A DNA stretch of 64,000 bases from Nocardia transvalensis NBRC 15921 (GTDB lineage: Bacteria > Actinomycetota > Actinomycetes > Mycobacteriales > Mycobacteriaceae): assembly GCF_000308875.1 (NCBI RefSeq), contig NZ_BAGL01000002.1:310001-374000 (forward strand), read 5' to 3'. Below the pieces are notes generated by a model. The model did not search any database, was not told the DNA's origin, and was given only the letters and a program-made list of their open reading frames with translations. Shown piece by piece: positions 1 to 7,226 of the stretch. The translations under genes and the position numbers were made by a program. Within the stretch, counting starts at the first letter, position 1. The number at the start of each line of letters is the position of its first letter.

Positions 1-351
1 GGGTTCCGGCGGCGGCCGGTCCCGATCCCGGCGGCGGGGCGGGGCCGACGGCGGTGGCGGGGGCGGCGCCTCCCGATAGGGGACCGGGCGCTGGGTGGGC
101 GCGTGCGTCATGGGTTCCGGCGGCGGCCCGCCGCGGCGGAAGCGCGGCTGATTCTGCGGCGGCACCTGCGAATAGGCCAGCGCCTGATCGTGGCCGTCGC
201 GTCGCATCACCTGGGTCGGCTCGATCGGCGGCCGCCGGGGCGGTTCGCCGCCGGGCTGCCGCCGGTTCGCCGGGGGAGGTCCGGGACGCCCGGGGCCTGG
301 CGGCGGCACCCGGCGCGTCCGCGCGTACTGCTGGGGGTCGTCGCCGTTCAT
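1..351 (-). CDS. N-terminal part of a proline/arginine-rich protein, possibly LCP (LytR-CpsA-Psr) family
   Basis: Only the first 117 residues lie in the window; the gene runs off the left edge. The visible part begins MNGDDPQQYARTRR and is almost wholly Pro, Arg and Gly, as in the disordered cytoplasmic tails in front of a membrane anchor in actinobacterial LCP cell-wall ligases. The LCP suggestion rests on this tail and on position: the M. tuberculosis counterpart region carries a LytR-related gene next to the DUF2470 gene. No LCP core is visible here. An in-frame ATG 13 codons upstream (position 390) would add residues beginning MNPPAGRV; neither start has a clear ribosome binding site. It could be another proline-rich membrane protein. 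Confidence 0.5.
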   Translation of the reverse strand, partial: MNGDDPQQYARTRRVPPPGPGRPGPPPANRRQPGGEPPRRPPIEPTQVMRRDGHDQALAYSQVPPQNQPRFRRGGPPPEPMTHAPTQRPVPYREAPPPPPPSAPPRRRDRDRPPPEP

Positions 352-429
352 CACCGAGATGCTACTGACCCGGCCCGCCGGAGGGTTCATCTCGAACAGA
401 TGACAGTTCTCACGTGTATCGCGGCATTC

Positions 430-1206
430 TCATGGCAACCAGGAGACATGGCCGTGCAGCACGGTGTATCCGATATAGGCGACGGTGTCGATGGTCGCGT
501 GCGCCAGGATCAGCGGCCACAGCCGGTTCGTGCGCTGCCAGAACGTGCCGAACACCAGGCCCATCACCAGATTTCCGAGGCCGCCGCCGAGTCCCTGATA
601 CAGGTGGTAGCTGCCGCGCAGCAGCGCCGAGGCCACCAGCGACCGGTTCTCCGACCAGCCCAGCGCGCGCAGCCGCGTGATGAGATACGCCACCACCAGC
701 ACCTCTTCGGCAACGGCATTCGCCATCGCCGACAGCACCAGCGCCGGCAGCCGCCACCAGTGGTCGCCGAGCGAACTCGGCACGATGGTCACGCTCATCC
801 CGAGCGCGTGTGCGATCAGATACAGCGCCAGGCCGGGCAGGCCGATGAGGGCCGCCAGCGCCAGCCCCGGCAGGACGTCCCCTTTCAGCCGGATGCGCGC
901 CAGTCCGATCAGCCGCGGCCCGAACCCGCTGCGCCACAACAGGTACAGGCCCAGCGCCGCCCAGCCCGCCAGCCGGAGCACGCTCAACAGCTGGAACAGC
1001 AGATCGATCGTCGACTGCGTGGCTCGCGACGGGTTCAGCGCCACGCTCTGCCCGCCGACCCCGCCCGGCGACAGCGCGCTCTCGAGCAGCGACAGGGCGG
1101 CATTGGCCCCGCTCAGCCCGAACGTGACGACCAGGACGATCGCGATCTCGAGCCGTATCGCGGTGCGCTGCTGTCCGGTATCGGCGGGGAAGACCATGCC
1201 CGCCAA
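430..1206 (-). CDS. CPBP family intramembrane glutamic endopeptidase
   Basis: A 258-residue multi-pass membrane protein of the CPBP (CAAX protease and bacteriocin-processing, Abi) family. The family signature is visible: an EE pair in AVAEEVLVVAYLITRLR, a downstream His in SYHLYQGL followed by LVMGLVFGTFWQRTNRLW, and a last conserved His in ILAHATIDT. These residues form the presumed intramembrane active site in a four-helix core. Such proteins cleave or protect membrane-associated substrates; the substrate here is unknown. Start is the first ATG, with a second in-frame ATG three codons later. It lies codirectional with the iron-box gene upstream but 69 bp away, so co-transcription is only possible. 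Confidence 0.85.
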   Translation of the reverse strand: MAGMVFPADTGQQRTAIRLEIAIVLVVTFGLSGANAALSLLESALSPGGVGGQSVALNPSRATQSTIDLLFQLLSVLRLAGWAALGLYLLWRSGFGPRLIGLARIRLKGDVLPGLALAALIGLPGLALYLIAHALGMSVTIVPSSLGDHWWRLPALVLSAMANAVAEEVLVVAYLITRLRALGWSENRSLVASALLRGSYHLYQGLGGGLGNLVMGLVFGTFWQRTNRLWPLILAHATIDTVAYIGYTVLHGHVSWLP

Positions 1207-1275
1207 TCTATGTGCGCCCGGCGTCTACTCCGCGGCGGCCACGGCGTCGCTGAAGATCGCGCGGTGGCCGGCCTG

Positions 1276-2037
1276 TCAGATTCGGCGCATGCCGTGCAGG
1301 AACGGGCACCCGGCGAGGATGCGCACCGCGCGGCTGAGGGCCTGGATGTCGTCGACGGGGGATTCGAACGGGAGGCGGACGTCGTGGTCGCCCTCCGCGC
1401 TCTCCACCCGCAGCGTCACGCCGTAGCGGTCGATGGCCAGCGGATGCACCGTGCCGCCGCGGAGGCGGACGGGAAGGTGGCGGGCCAGCTGGGCGACGAC
1501 ATCGGCGTGATCGGCGTCCATGTGCTGCAGCCAGGCCGACTCCAGCTCCCAGAACGGATCGGGGCGGGCCGAGCGCAGCTGCTCCAGGCAGGCCGAGGCG
1601 GCGCCGCTGGAGTCGGCGACGACCGCCGAGTCGATGACCACGCGCAGCAGCGTGGTGGTGTGGCCGACGTCGAGCAGCGCGGGGTGCGGATGCTCCTTGG
1701 CCACCTCGCCCGCCAGCGCGCGCTGGGCGTACTGCGGCACGGCGCGGACCCGGCCGCGCAGCCACACCAGCGACCGCACCGGCTCGCGCAGGGGGAGCGG
1801 GGCCATATCGGTGAGTTCGAGCACCGCGGGGGAGCCGAGCGGTCCGAAGGCGGCGGCCACCGCGGCCGAGTCGAGGGGCACCGCGATGACGGCATCGCCG
1901 CACGCCCGCAGGTGATGCACGGACGTCGGGACCGGATCGGCGCCGGGCATGGCGAGGACCGCCTGCTCGGCGTGTGCGCTCGCGCTGCGCACCCGCTCGG
2001 CCGTGGACGGTGCGGCGGTGGTGGTCGTGCGGGGCAT
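1276..2037 (-). CDS. DUF2470 domain protein, HugZ/heme-utilisation-like, iron regulated
   Basis: A 253-residue soluble protein resembling the M. tuberculosis Rv3839 type. The N-terminal two thirds look like a split-barrel flavin/heme-binding fold, and the C-terminus (from about residue 155, WLQHMDADHADVVAQLARH) is the DUF2470 domain that also ends HugZ-like heme oxygenases. A role in heme or iron handling is inferred from this and from regulation: a 19-bp IdeR/DtxR-type box lies 34 nt upstream of the start. The start ATG has a strong ribosome binding site (GGGAGGA, 5 nt upstream). Enzymatic activity is not established, and many family members are annotated only as hypothetical. The neighbouring proline-rich and pheA-side genes match the order seen in mycobacteria. 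Confidence 0.8.
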   Translation of the reverse strand: MPRTTTTAAPSTAERVRSASAHAEQAVLAMPGADPVPTSVHHLRACGDAVIAVPLDSAAVAAAFGPLGSPAVLELTDMAPLPLREPVRSLVWLRGRVRAVPQYAQRALAGEVAKEHPHPALLDVGHTTTLLRVVIDSAVVADSSGAASACLEQLRSARPDPFWELESAWLQHMDADHADVVAQLARHLPVRLRGGTVHPLAIDRYGVTLRVESAEGDHDVRLPFESPVDDIQALSRAVRILAGCPFLHGMRRI

Positions 2038-2070
2038 GCGTCCTCCCAGATGTCCGGACCCGGCGCTGTA

Positions 2071-2089
2071 TTAGGTAAACCTAAGCTAA
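2071..2089. promoter_or_regulatory. IdeR/DtxR-type iron box
   Basis: TTAGGTAAACCTAAGCTAA matches about 16 of 19 positions of the actinobacterial iron-box consensus (TTAGGTTAGSCTAACCTAA). It lies between the DUF2470 gene (start 2037, reading left) and the small gene starting near 2138 (reading right), so it could repress either under iron sufficiency. The fit to the leftward gene is better: the box overlaps its probable promoter, and the homologous M. tuberculosis gene is known to be in the IdeR regulon. Confidence 0.8.
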
Positions 2090-2124
2090 GTGAAGGCGAG
2101 GCGGAGCGCAAGCATTGCGATCGC

Positions 2125-2130
2125 TACGGT
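2125..2130 (+). promoter_or_regulatory. -10 hexamer TACGGT, probable leaderless promoter
   Basis: TACGGT fits TANNNT and ends 7 nt before the GTG at 2138. This is the geometry of leaderless transcripts in actinobacteria, and it picks 2138 over the earlier in-frame GTG at 2090. Confidence 0.5.
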
Positions 2131-2137
2131 GGAAACC

Positions 2138-2557
2138 GTGCCGCACGATTCGAGCTCCGCCTCCGAGCCGGTCCTGGTGTCGCTGGGTGTTCCGGCCACC
2201 GCCCACGCGAGCCTCGTGGACGGCCTCGTCCGCCCCGCACCCGCGGTGCCGGATGCGCCGGTACTCGACGGCGACGCCCCTGACGAGCAGGTTTCCGCAT
2301 TCCTGGTCGGCGCCGCCCATACCGAGATCGGGTTCGTGGCCCGCGTCGAGTCGGGGGAGCGGGCGCTGGCGATCGTCGCGGCCACCGCCGCCGCGCTGTG
2401 CGGCGAGGACATCCGCGCCGCGCTGCGCCGCCCGGACATCGCCTTCCTGCGCGGCCTGAAACCGCCGGCCGTGCACGCGCTGCGCGAGGTACTGCTGGCG
2501 GTCGAGTCGGACACGCCCGACGAGGTGGCCCATCACCTCGGCGTGCTGGCCTCCTGA
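2138..2557 (+). CDS. Hypothetical protein upstream of pheA
   Basis: A 139-residue protein that I do not recognise. From the GTG at 2138 it reads PHDSSSASEPVLVSLGVPATAH onward, Ala/Val-rich with a predicted mixed alpha/beta character (HTEIGFVARVESGERALAIVAATAAAL), with no signal peptide or membrane segment. A longer version from GTG 2090 is possible but its extra residues look like non-coding translation and overlap the sequence just after the iron box. Codon third positions are GC-rich as in its neighbours, which supports coding. It precedes pheA by 50 bp in the same direction, but pheA seems to have its own promoter. Iron control from the upstream box is possible. Confidence 0.6.
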   Translation: MPHDSSSASEPVLVSLGVPATAHASLVDGLVRPAPAVPDAPVLDGDAPDEQVSAFLVGAAHTEIGFVARVESGERALAIVAATAAALCGEDIRAALRRPDIAFLRGLKPPAVHALREVLLAVESDTPDEVAHHLGVLAS

Positions 2558-2594
2558 CATCGCGCAAACTCCGAGCCTGTACCCGACTCCTCGG

Positions 2595-2600
2595 TAATGT
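2595..2600 (+). promoter_or_regulatory. -10 hexamer TAATGT, probable leaderless promoter of pheA
   Basis: TAATGT ends 7 nt before the GTG at 2608, so transcription should begin at or next to the start codon. No Shine-Dalgarno sequence is seen in front of this GTG. Confidence 0.55.
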
Positions 2601-2607
2601 CGTATCC

Positions 2608-3528
2608 GTGCCGCGTATCGCCTATTTCGGGCCGTCGGGAACCTTTACCGAGATGGCCCTCGCCAAGCTCGAGTCCGCGCGCGTGTTCGACGGTCCGGTC
2701 GAACGCGTCGCCGCACCCAGTCAAGGTGCCGCCCTCGAGATGATCCGCTCCGACGAGGTCGACGGCGCGGTGGTGCCGATCGAGAGTTCCGTCGAGGGGT
2801 CGATCTCGACGACCCTCGACGCGCTCGCCCTCGGCCCGCGCCTGCAGATCGTGGCGGAGACCGAACTGGATGTCGCGTTCACGATCGTGGCCCGTCCCGG
2901 CGTCACGCTGGACGAGGTGCGCACGATCGCCGCGTATCCGGTGGCCGCCGCCCAGGTGCGGATCTGGCTGGAACGGCAGCTGCCGCGGGCGCGGATGTAC
3001 GTCTCGGCCTCGAACGCGGCGGCGGCGGAGGATGTGGTGCAGGGGCATGCCGAGGCGGCCGTCTCCACGACGCTGGCCGGCGAGCGGATGGGCCTGGCGG
3101 TGCTGGCGTCCGGCGTGGCCGACCACGATCAGGCGGTGACCCGCTTCGTCCTGGTGACCCGGCCGTGCGAGGCGCCGGCGCGCACCGGCGGCGACCGGAC
3201 CTCGCTGGTGGTGCTGGAACTGGCGAACGAGCCCGGTGCGTTGATGCGGGTGTTCGCCGAATTCGCGACCCGCGGAGTCGATCTCACCCGGATCGAGTCG
3301 CGGCCCACCCGCACCGGAATGGGCACCTACCGCTTCTACCTCGACTGCGTCGGCCATATCGACGATGTCGCGGTGGCCGAGGCGCTCAAAGCGCTGCACC
3401 GCACGGCCGGCCGGATCCGCTTCCTGGGCTCGTGGCCGGCGAGTTCGCCGAGCGGCACCCCGCCGCCGCCCGACGCACCGGCGGCGGCCTGGCTGGACGA
3501 TCTGAAGAAAGGCAAGGCCGACCTGTGA
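2608..3528 (+). CDS. pheA: Prephenate dehydratase
   Basis: Converts prephenate to phenylpyruvate in phenylalanine biosynthesis; cytoplasmic. The 306-residue product opens RIAYFGPSGTFTEMAL, the classic prephenate dehydratase start, and carries the catalytic TRF motif at residues 178-180 (VTRFVLV). A C-terminal ACT domain (about residues 195-280) contains ESRPTRTGMGTYRFYLD, the phenylalanine-binding ESRP region, so feedback inhibition by Phe is expected. Length is close to the mycobacterial enzyme. The tail is extended with a Pro-rich stretch (PSGTPPPPDAPAA). The stop overlaps the start of the next gene (GTGA), so translation of the phosphoglycerate-mutase-like gene is probably coupled. Confidence 0.95.
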   Translation: MPRIAYFGPSGTFTEMALAKLESARVFDGPVERVAAPSQGAALEMIRSDEVDGAVVPIESSVEGSISTTLDALALGPRLQIVAETELDVAFTIVARPGVTLDEVRTIAAYPVAAAQVRIWLERQLPRARMYVSASNAAAAEDVVQGHAEAAVSTTLAGERMGLAVLASGVADHDQAVTRFVLVTRPCEAPARTGGDRTSLVVLELANEPGALMRVFAEFATRGVDLTRIESRPTRTGMGTYRFYLDCVGHIDDVAVAEALKALHRTAGRIRFLGSWPASSPSGTPPPPDAPAAAWLDDLKKGKADL

Positions 3529-4253
3529 ACGACCGTGTAGGCGCCGGCGCGACCAACCGGGCCGGCCGGCTGATCCTGGTCCGGCACGGGGAGACCGAGG
3601 GCAATGTCGCCAAGGTGCTCGATACCGAGCTGCCCGGCCTGCCGCTGACCGAACGCGGTGTGGCGCAGGCGAAATCGTTCGCGACGAATCTCGCGGCCGC
3701 GCCGCGGCGGCTGTTCAGCTCGGCGGCGCTGCGGGCCCGGCAGACCGCGGGGCACATCGAATCGGTGACGGGCGTCCCCGCCGAGGTCGTCGACGGGGTG
3801 CACGAGGTGCAGGTCGGCGAGCTCGAGGGCGCGAATTCCGCGGCGGCGCACGAGGTGTTCCAGAGCGTCTACCGCCGCTGGCACCTGGGCGAGCTGGAGG
3901 TGCGCCTGCCCGGCGGCGAGAACGGGCAGGAGGTGCTCGACCGGTATCTGGCCGTGCTGGATCACCTGCGCGAGACCTATCTGACGCCCGGCGACGTCTC
4001 CGAGCGCGGCGACATCCTGCTGGTGAGTCACGGCGCCGCCATGCGCCTGGCCGGCCGGGCGATCGGCGGTGTGGCGCCGCCGTTCACGACGAACAACCAC
4101 CTGGACAACACCGAGACGATCGAACTGGTCCCGCGCTACGCACCGCGGGTGGACGGGGCGACATTCCTGGGCTGGGAGTGCGCGCGGTGGGGCCGCTACA
4201 CCCCGCCCTTCGGAACGGACGTGGAGCCCACCGCCGACGATCCGATGGGCTGA
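3525..4253 (+). CDS. Histidine phosphatase (phosphoglycerate mutase family)
   Basis: A 242-residue histidine phosphatase superfamily protein. The phospho-accepting motif LVRHGETEGN places the catalytic His at residue 21, and the second His is in LLVSHGAAMRLAG near residue 170. True substrate is unknown; family members include phosphoglycerate mutases, phosphoserine phosphatases and sugar or cofactor phosphatases. GTG at 3525 overlaps the pheA stop as GTGA, and this gene pair is conserved next to pheA in mycobacteria, so a role linked to amino-acid metabolism is possible but unproven. It converges on the EspG gene with only 13 bp between the two stops and no obvious terminator hairpin. Confidence 0.88.
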   Translation: MNDRVGAGATNRAGRLILVRHGETEGNVAKVLDTELPGLPLTERGVAQAKSFATNLAAAPRRLFSSAALRARQTAGHIESVTGVPAEVVDGVHEVQVGELEGANSAAAHEVFQSVYRRWHLGELEVRLPGGENGQEVLDRYLAVLDHLRETYLTPGDVSERGDILLVSHGAAMRLAGRAIGGVAPPFTTNNHLDNTETIELVPRYAPRVDGATFLGWECARWGRYTPPFGTDVEPTADDPMG

Positions 4254-4266
4254 ACGTCCGTTCCGG

Positions 4267-5112
4267 TCAGGTGCCGAGCGGCGAGGCGGAGCCGGAGCCG
4301 AACGGGAAGTCCTCGCGCAGCGGCATCGAATTGATCAAGTCCTGCAAAGCGATTCGCAGACGGGCCGGGGTGCCCGTGCTCAGCGACGACCACTTCACCT
4401 CGTCCTCGGAGACGCTCGTGGTCGAGATGAACCGGCCGTGGCGCGTGTTGAAGACGGAGATGTGATTGGGCGTGAAATCGCGGCTGCCGTCGCCGTAGAC
4501 GACACCGATGATCTCCGCGGCGGACTCGATCTCCACCAGTGCCGCGGCGAGGGTCTGCGCGTCCTGGGCCGGCCGGCCGATCTCCGCCAGCCGCCGCGCG
4601 GTCGCGGCGGTGTCGCCCGTGTCGCCCAGGATCGGGGCCAGCTCCTCGGTCGGCGCGTTCATGCCGTACAGCTCCAGCGGCGGGGCCGATCCGAGCGCGG
4701 CGATCACCGTGCCCGGCAGATCCGGCCCGACCTCGTCGACGACGAAGGAGTTCTGCCCGCGCAGGACGACGACCTCCAGTTCGTCGCCCTTCGCGATGCA
4801 CAGCCGGTTCACCGAATCGGCGACGATCCAGCGCATCTCGAGCGCCCAGTGCGGACGCTCGAGCGCCCGGAGGCGCTCCGCCAGATCCGGCAGGACCTCC
4901 TCACCGAACAGCAGTTCCCGATCGGTGAGGGATTGTTCCGCGCCGGACATGGCCTGGGAGTAGGTGTCCTCGGTGTCGTAGTACCGGTTCGCGGCGAGGA
5001 CGACGGGGATGTTGGTGAGTTCCAGCTTCTGCAGCAGGAACTGGAACTCGTGGAACGACAGCACGACCGCCTCCAGCATGGAGGGGCCGTGGCCAGCGCC
5101 CAACACCGTCAC
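4267..5112 (-). CDS. ESX secretion-associated protein, EspG family
   Basis: A 281-residue cytosolic protein of the EspG family, chaperones that bind the tip of PE-PPE heterodimers and deliver them to a type VII (ESX) secretion system. The N-terminus has the family-like hydrophobic strand-helix run LEAVVLSFHEFQFLL and the C-terminus the typical RFISTTSVSEDEVKWSSLSTGTPARLRIALQDLI region. The annotated GTG start overlaps the PPE stop (GTGA); an ATG 11 codons later (position 5079, MLEAVVLSF) is also plausible. Third gene of a PE-PPE-EspG operon; no ESX core genes are present in the window, so its secretion machine must be elsewhere. Confidence 0.85.
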   Translation of the reverse strand: MTVLGAGHGPSMLEAVVLSFHEFQFLLQKLELTNIPVVLAANRYYDTEDTYSQAMSGAEQSLTDRELLFGEEVLPDLAERLRALERPHWALEMRWIVADSVNRLCIAKGDELEVVVLRGQNSFVVDEVGPDLPGTVIAALGSAPPLELYGMNAPTEELAPILGDTGDTAATARRLAEIGRPAQDAQTLAAALVEIESAAEIIGVVYGDGSRDFTPNHISVFNTRHGRFISTTSVSEDEVKWSSLSTGTPARLRIALQDLINSMPLREDFPFGSGSASPLGT

Positions 5113-6308
5113 CTAGCGCTCTCCGCGGAGGGGTCGCCACCGATGACGCCGGGCGCGATGAGCCCGCCCTCGCCGATGTGGTCCCCCCGCAGGTATTCGT
5201 TGCGCTTGTGCTCCGCCTCGTCCTCGTCGGCATGCCCCTGGTTGCCGAGCAGCGGATTGCCGCCGGTGCCGGCCGTGCGGGCCGGGGCGGGAGCGCCCGC
5301 CTGGCTCGCGGTCGGAACCGGGTCGACGGTCGTCGTCGGCGCTGTGCCCGGCGTGGCGCCGATGGCGCCCGCGCCCCAGCCCTCGGGCAGCTTCAGCGAA
5401 CCGGCGTTGTTGCCGATGCCGACGGTCGAGTTGCCGGAGAACGACACCGCGCGCGTCGACGCGCCCGCGGCCACCCCGCCGCCGGCCATGCCGACCCCCG
5501 CCATCATGGGCCCGGCGAAGCTCGGCACGCCGGAGCTGCCGTGCACGGCCGAGGAGATCGCGGTGCTCGCGGCGCTGCCCGCGCTGGACACACCGCTGGC
5601 GGCCATCGACGCCGCCGACTGCGCGGCCTGCGTCGCGGTGCTGATCACGGACGGGTTGCTCGCCACGGCCTGCGCCGCCGCGATGGTGGCCTGCAGCGGG
5701 TCGCTCGGGTTGGCCTGCATGACCGCGCCCTGCGCGGCCTGCCCGCCCTCGGCGGCCGAACCCGCGCCCGGGACGATCGGCGGCGGCATGAGGAATTCGC
5801 CCGGCGTGGTCGCGATGAAGGTGGTCGCGGCCTCGTAGACCTCCATGACCGCCGCGGCGCGCGCGTCCATCGCGACGCGCGCGGCCTCGGCCAGCGCAAA
5901 GCTGCCGGAGACGATCCCCGGCGGGGTGTGCGCGGCGGTGACCGCGGCGTTGGTGGCGATGATCTCGGGCGGGCTCGGCATGGCGAGCGCGGCGACACCG
6001 TAGGCCGTGGCGTTACCGGTGGCCTTGGCGGCCATGGTGGCCGACATGGCGGTCTGCTGGCCGGCCCAGCCGAGGAAGGTGGTCAGCTTGGCCAGGGCGG
6101 CGACACCACCGAGGCCCTCCATGCCGACGCCGACCTCGGCCATCGTGCGCGCGACGGTGGTGCTGGCCTCGGCCCACACCGCCCCGAGCGCGCCCCAGGC
6201 CGTCGCGGCCGCGACGATCGGGACCGCGTGCGCGCCACTGTGCAGCGTGGCGCTGTTGACTTCGGCGGGACGGAGTTCCCAGATCGCCCCGGTGATCCCT
6301 GCAACCAT
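5109..6308 (-). CDS. PPE family protein
   Basis: A 399-residue PPE-type ESX substrate. The N-terminal helical domain (about residues 1-170) starts MVAGITGAIWELRPAEVNSA; instead of the Pro-Pro-Glu triplet it has RPAEVN at the usual place, as is common in Nocardia. The C-terminal half is low complexity, rich in Ala, Ser, Gly (about 175-390), with a charged end (HADEDEAEHKRNEYLR). The ATG at 6308 is chosen because it has a good ribosome binding site (GGGGAG) and follows the PE stop by 47 bp. It should pair with the PE protein encoded just upstream and be escorted by the EspG protein just downstream. Confidence 0.85.
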   Translation of the reverse strand: MVAGITGAIWELRPAEVNSATLHSGAHAVPIVAAATAWGALGAVWAEASTTVARTMAEVGVGMEGLGGVAALAKLTTFLGWAGQQTAMSATMAAKATGNATAYGVAALAMPSPPEIIATNAAVTAAHTPPGIVSGSFALAEAARVAMDARAAAVMEVYEAATTFIATTPGEFLMPPPIVPGAGSAAEGGQAAQGAVMQANPSDPLQATIAAAQAVASNPSVISTATQAAQSAASMAASGVSSAGSAASTAISSAVHGSSGVPSFAGPMMAGVGMAGGGVAAGASTRAVSFSGNSTVGIGNNAGSLKLPEGWGAGAIGATPGTAPTTTVDPVPTASQAGAPAPARTAGTGGNPLLGNQGHADEDEAEHKRNEYLRGDHIGEGGLIAPGVIGGDPSAESAR

Positions 6309-6355
6309 GTTCGTTACTCCCCTGTGCGGTACAAGTGGCTGTGGTGGTCCGGAGG

Positions 6356-6691
6356 CTAAACCTGCGTGGCGCCGCCGATGGCGGCGTTGACGGCGGCGAC
6401 GCTGACGGCCTGGACCGCGTCGTCGGCGAGGAAGCTCGCGCACTGCATGCGCAGCGAGTGCGCGGCGTGGTGCAGTTCGAGCGCCCCCTGCGCGACCGCA
6501 CCGTCGTGCGTCATGGCGGCGTGGTTGAAGTGGCCCGCGGCGAGTAGGGACACCTCCTCGCAACCCGAGGGAAGCACATGGGTCGCCGGACCGCTGAGCG
6601 CGGACGCGGCCATCAGACGCTCCGCGAGTAGATCCAGTTCTGCCGAGGCCGCGAGCATCAGCTCGGGCGACAAAAGGAATTTGCCAACCAT
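6356..6691 (-). CDS. PE family protein
   Basis: A 111-residue protein consisting of a single PE domain, two antiparallel helices that pair with a PPE protein. The length is typical of a bare PE domain and the sequence shows the Ala-rich heptad-like pattern (LAASAELDLLAERLMAASALSG, AAVNAAIGGATQV). A clear YxxxD secretion tag is not obvious at the C-terminus, which is odd for a secreted PE protein; in PE-PPE pairs the tag normally follows the PE domain. First gene of the PE-PPE-EspG operon, with GAAGGGG upstream of the ATG at 6691. Confidence 0.78.
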   Translation of the reverse strand: MVGKFLLSPELMLAASAELDLLAERLMAASALSGPATHVLPSGCEEVSLLAAGHFNHAAMTHDGAVAQGALELHHAAHSLRMQCASFLADDAVQAVSVAAVNAAIGGATQV

Positions 6692-6836
6692 GACTCGAAC
6701 CCCTTCTAGTGGCGGCTGTACATCTGCCGGGCCGACATACGTCTGCCCTTCGGTGGAACCACGAGAATTCCCCCTACGAGTTGATTGGACGTGACGGACC
6801 GCGGTTCGGTTCCCTCAGGTCCCCAATCATTTTCGG

Positions 6837-6859
6837 CTTGACCCGCTTCGCGGGTCAAG
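6837..6859 (-). terminator. Hairpin after the zincin gene
   Basis: CTTGACCCG-CTTCG-CGGGTCAAG is a perfect 9-bp stem with a 5-nt loop, starting 1 nt past the end of the leftward zincin gene. There is no U-tract, so it may be an intrinsic terminator of the actinobacterial U-less type or an RNA-end stabiliser. Confidence 0.5.
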
Positions 6860-6860
6860 A

Positions 6861-7214
6861 CTAGCCCCATCCCAGCTGATGGAGGCGGTCTTCGTCAATC
6901 CCGAAGTAGTGAGCAATCTCATGGATCACCGTGATCGCGACCTCCTCCACCACGTCCTCGTCGGTGTCGCAGATCCCGAGGATCGCCTCGCGGTAGATCG
7001 TCACGGTGTCGGGCAGCGCGCCGCCGTACTGGCTGTCGACCCGCTCGGTCAGCGAAATGCCGTGGTACAGGCCGAGTAGGTGGGGATCCTCGGGATGGCG
7101 CGGCTCGATCAGCACCACCACGTTGTCGATGGCGCGGGCCAGTTCCGCCGGGATCATGTCGAGCGCCTCGCCGACCAACTCCTCGAAGCGGTCGTCGGAC
7201 ATCGAGACGGCCAT
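6861..7214 (-). CDS. Minimal metallopeptidase (zincin-like), Rv3836 type
   Basis: A 117-residue protein with the zincin signature HEIAHYFGID near residue 95-104 (HExxH plus a downstream Asp), the minimal metallopeptidase fold of the DUF1025/metallopeptidase family 6 kind. The sequence ITVIHEIAHYFGIDEDRLHQLGWG forms the C-terminus, as in homologues. Zn-dependent peptide hydrolysis is expected from the motif, but substrates are unknown. The start ATG at 7214 has CGGAG upstream; a second ATG four codons in is possible. It sits 12 bp after the septum-formation-family gene, the same pairing seen in mycobacteria (Rv3835-Rv3836), so the two probably form an operon. Confidence 0.88.
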   Translation of the reverse strand: MAVSMSDDRFEELVGEALDMIPAELARAIDNVVVLIEPRHPEDPHLLGLYHGISLTERVDSQYGGALPDTVTIYREAILGICDTDEDVVEEVAITVIHEIAHYFGIDEDRLHQLGWG

Positions 7215-7226
7215 GCCCCGACTCCG

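Noticed and set aside
103..2283. A long plus-strand open frame over the left end
   Set aside because: It is antisense to the CPBP and DUF2470 genes and has shadow-like composition.
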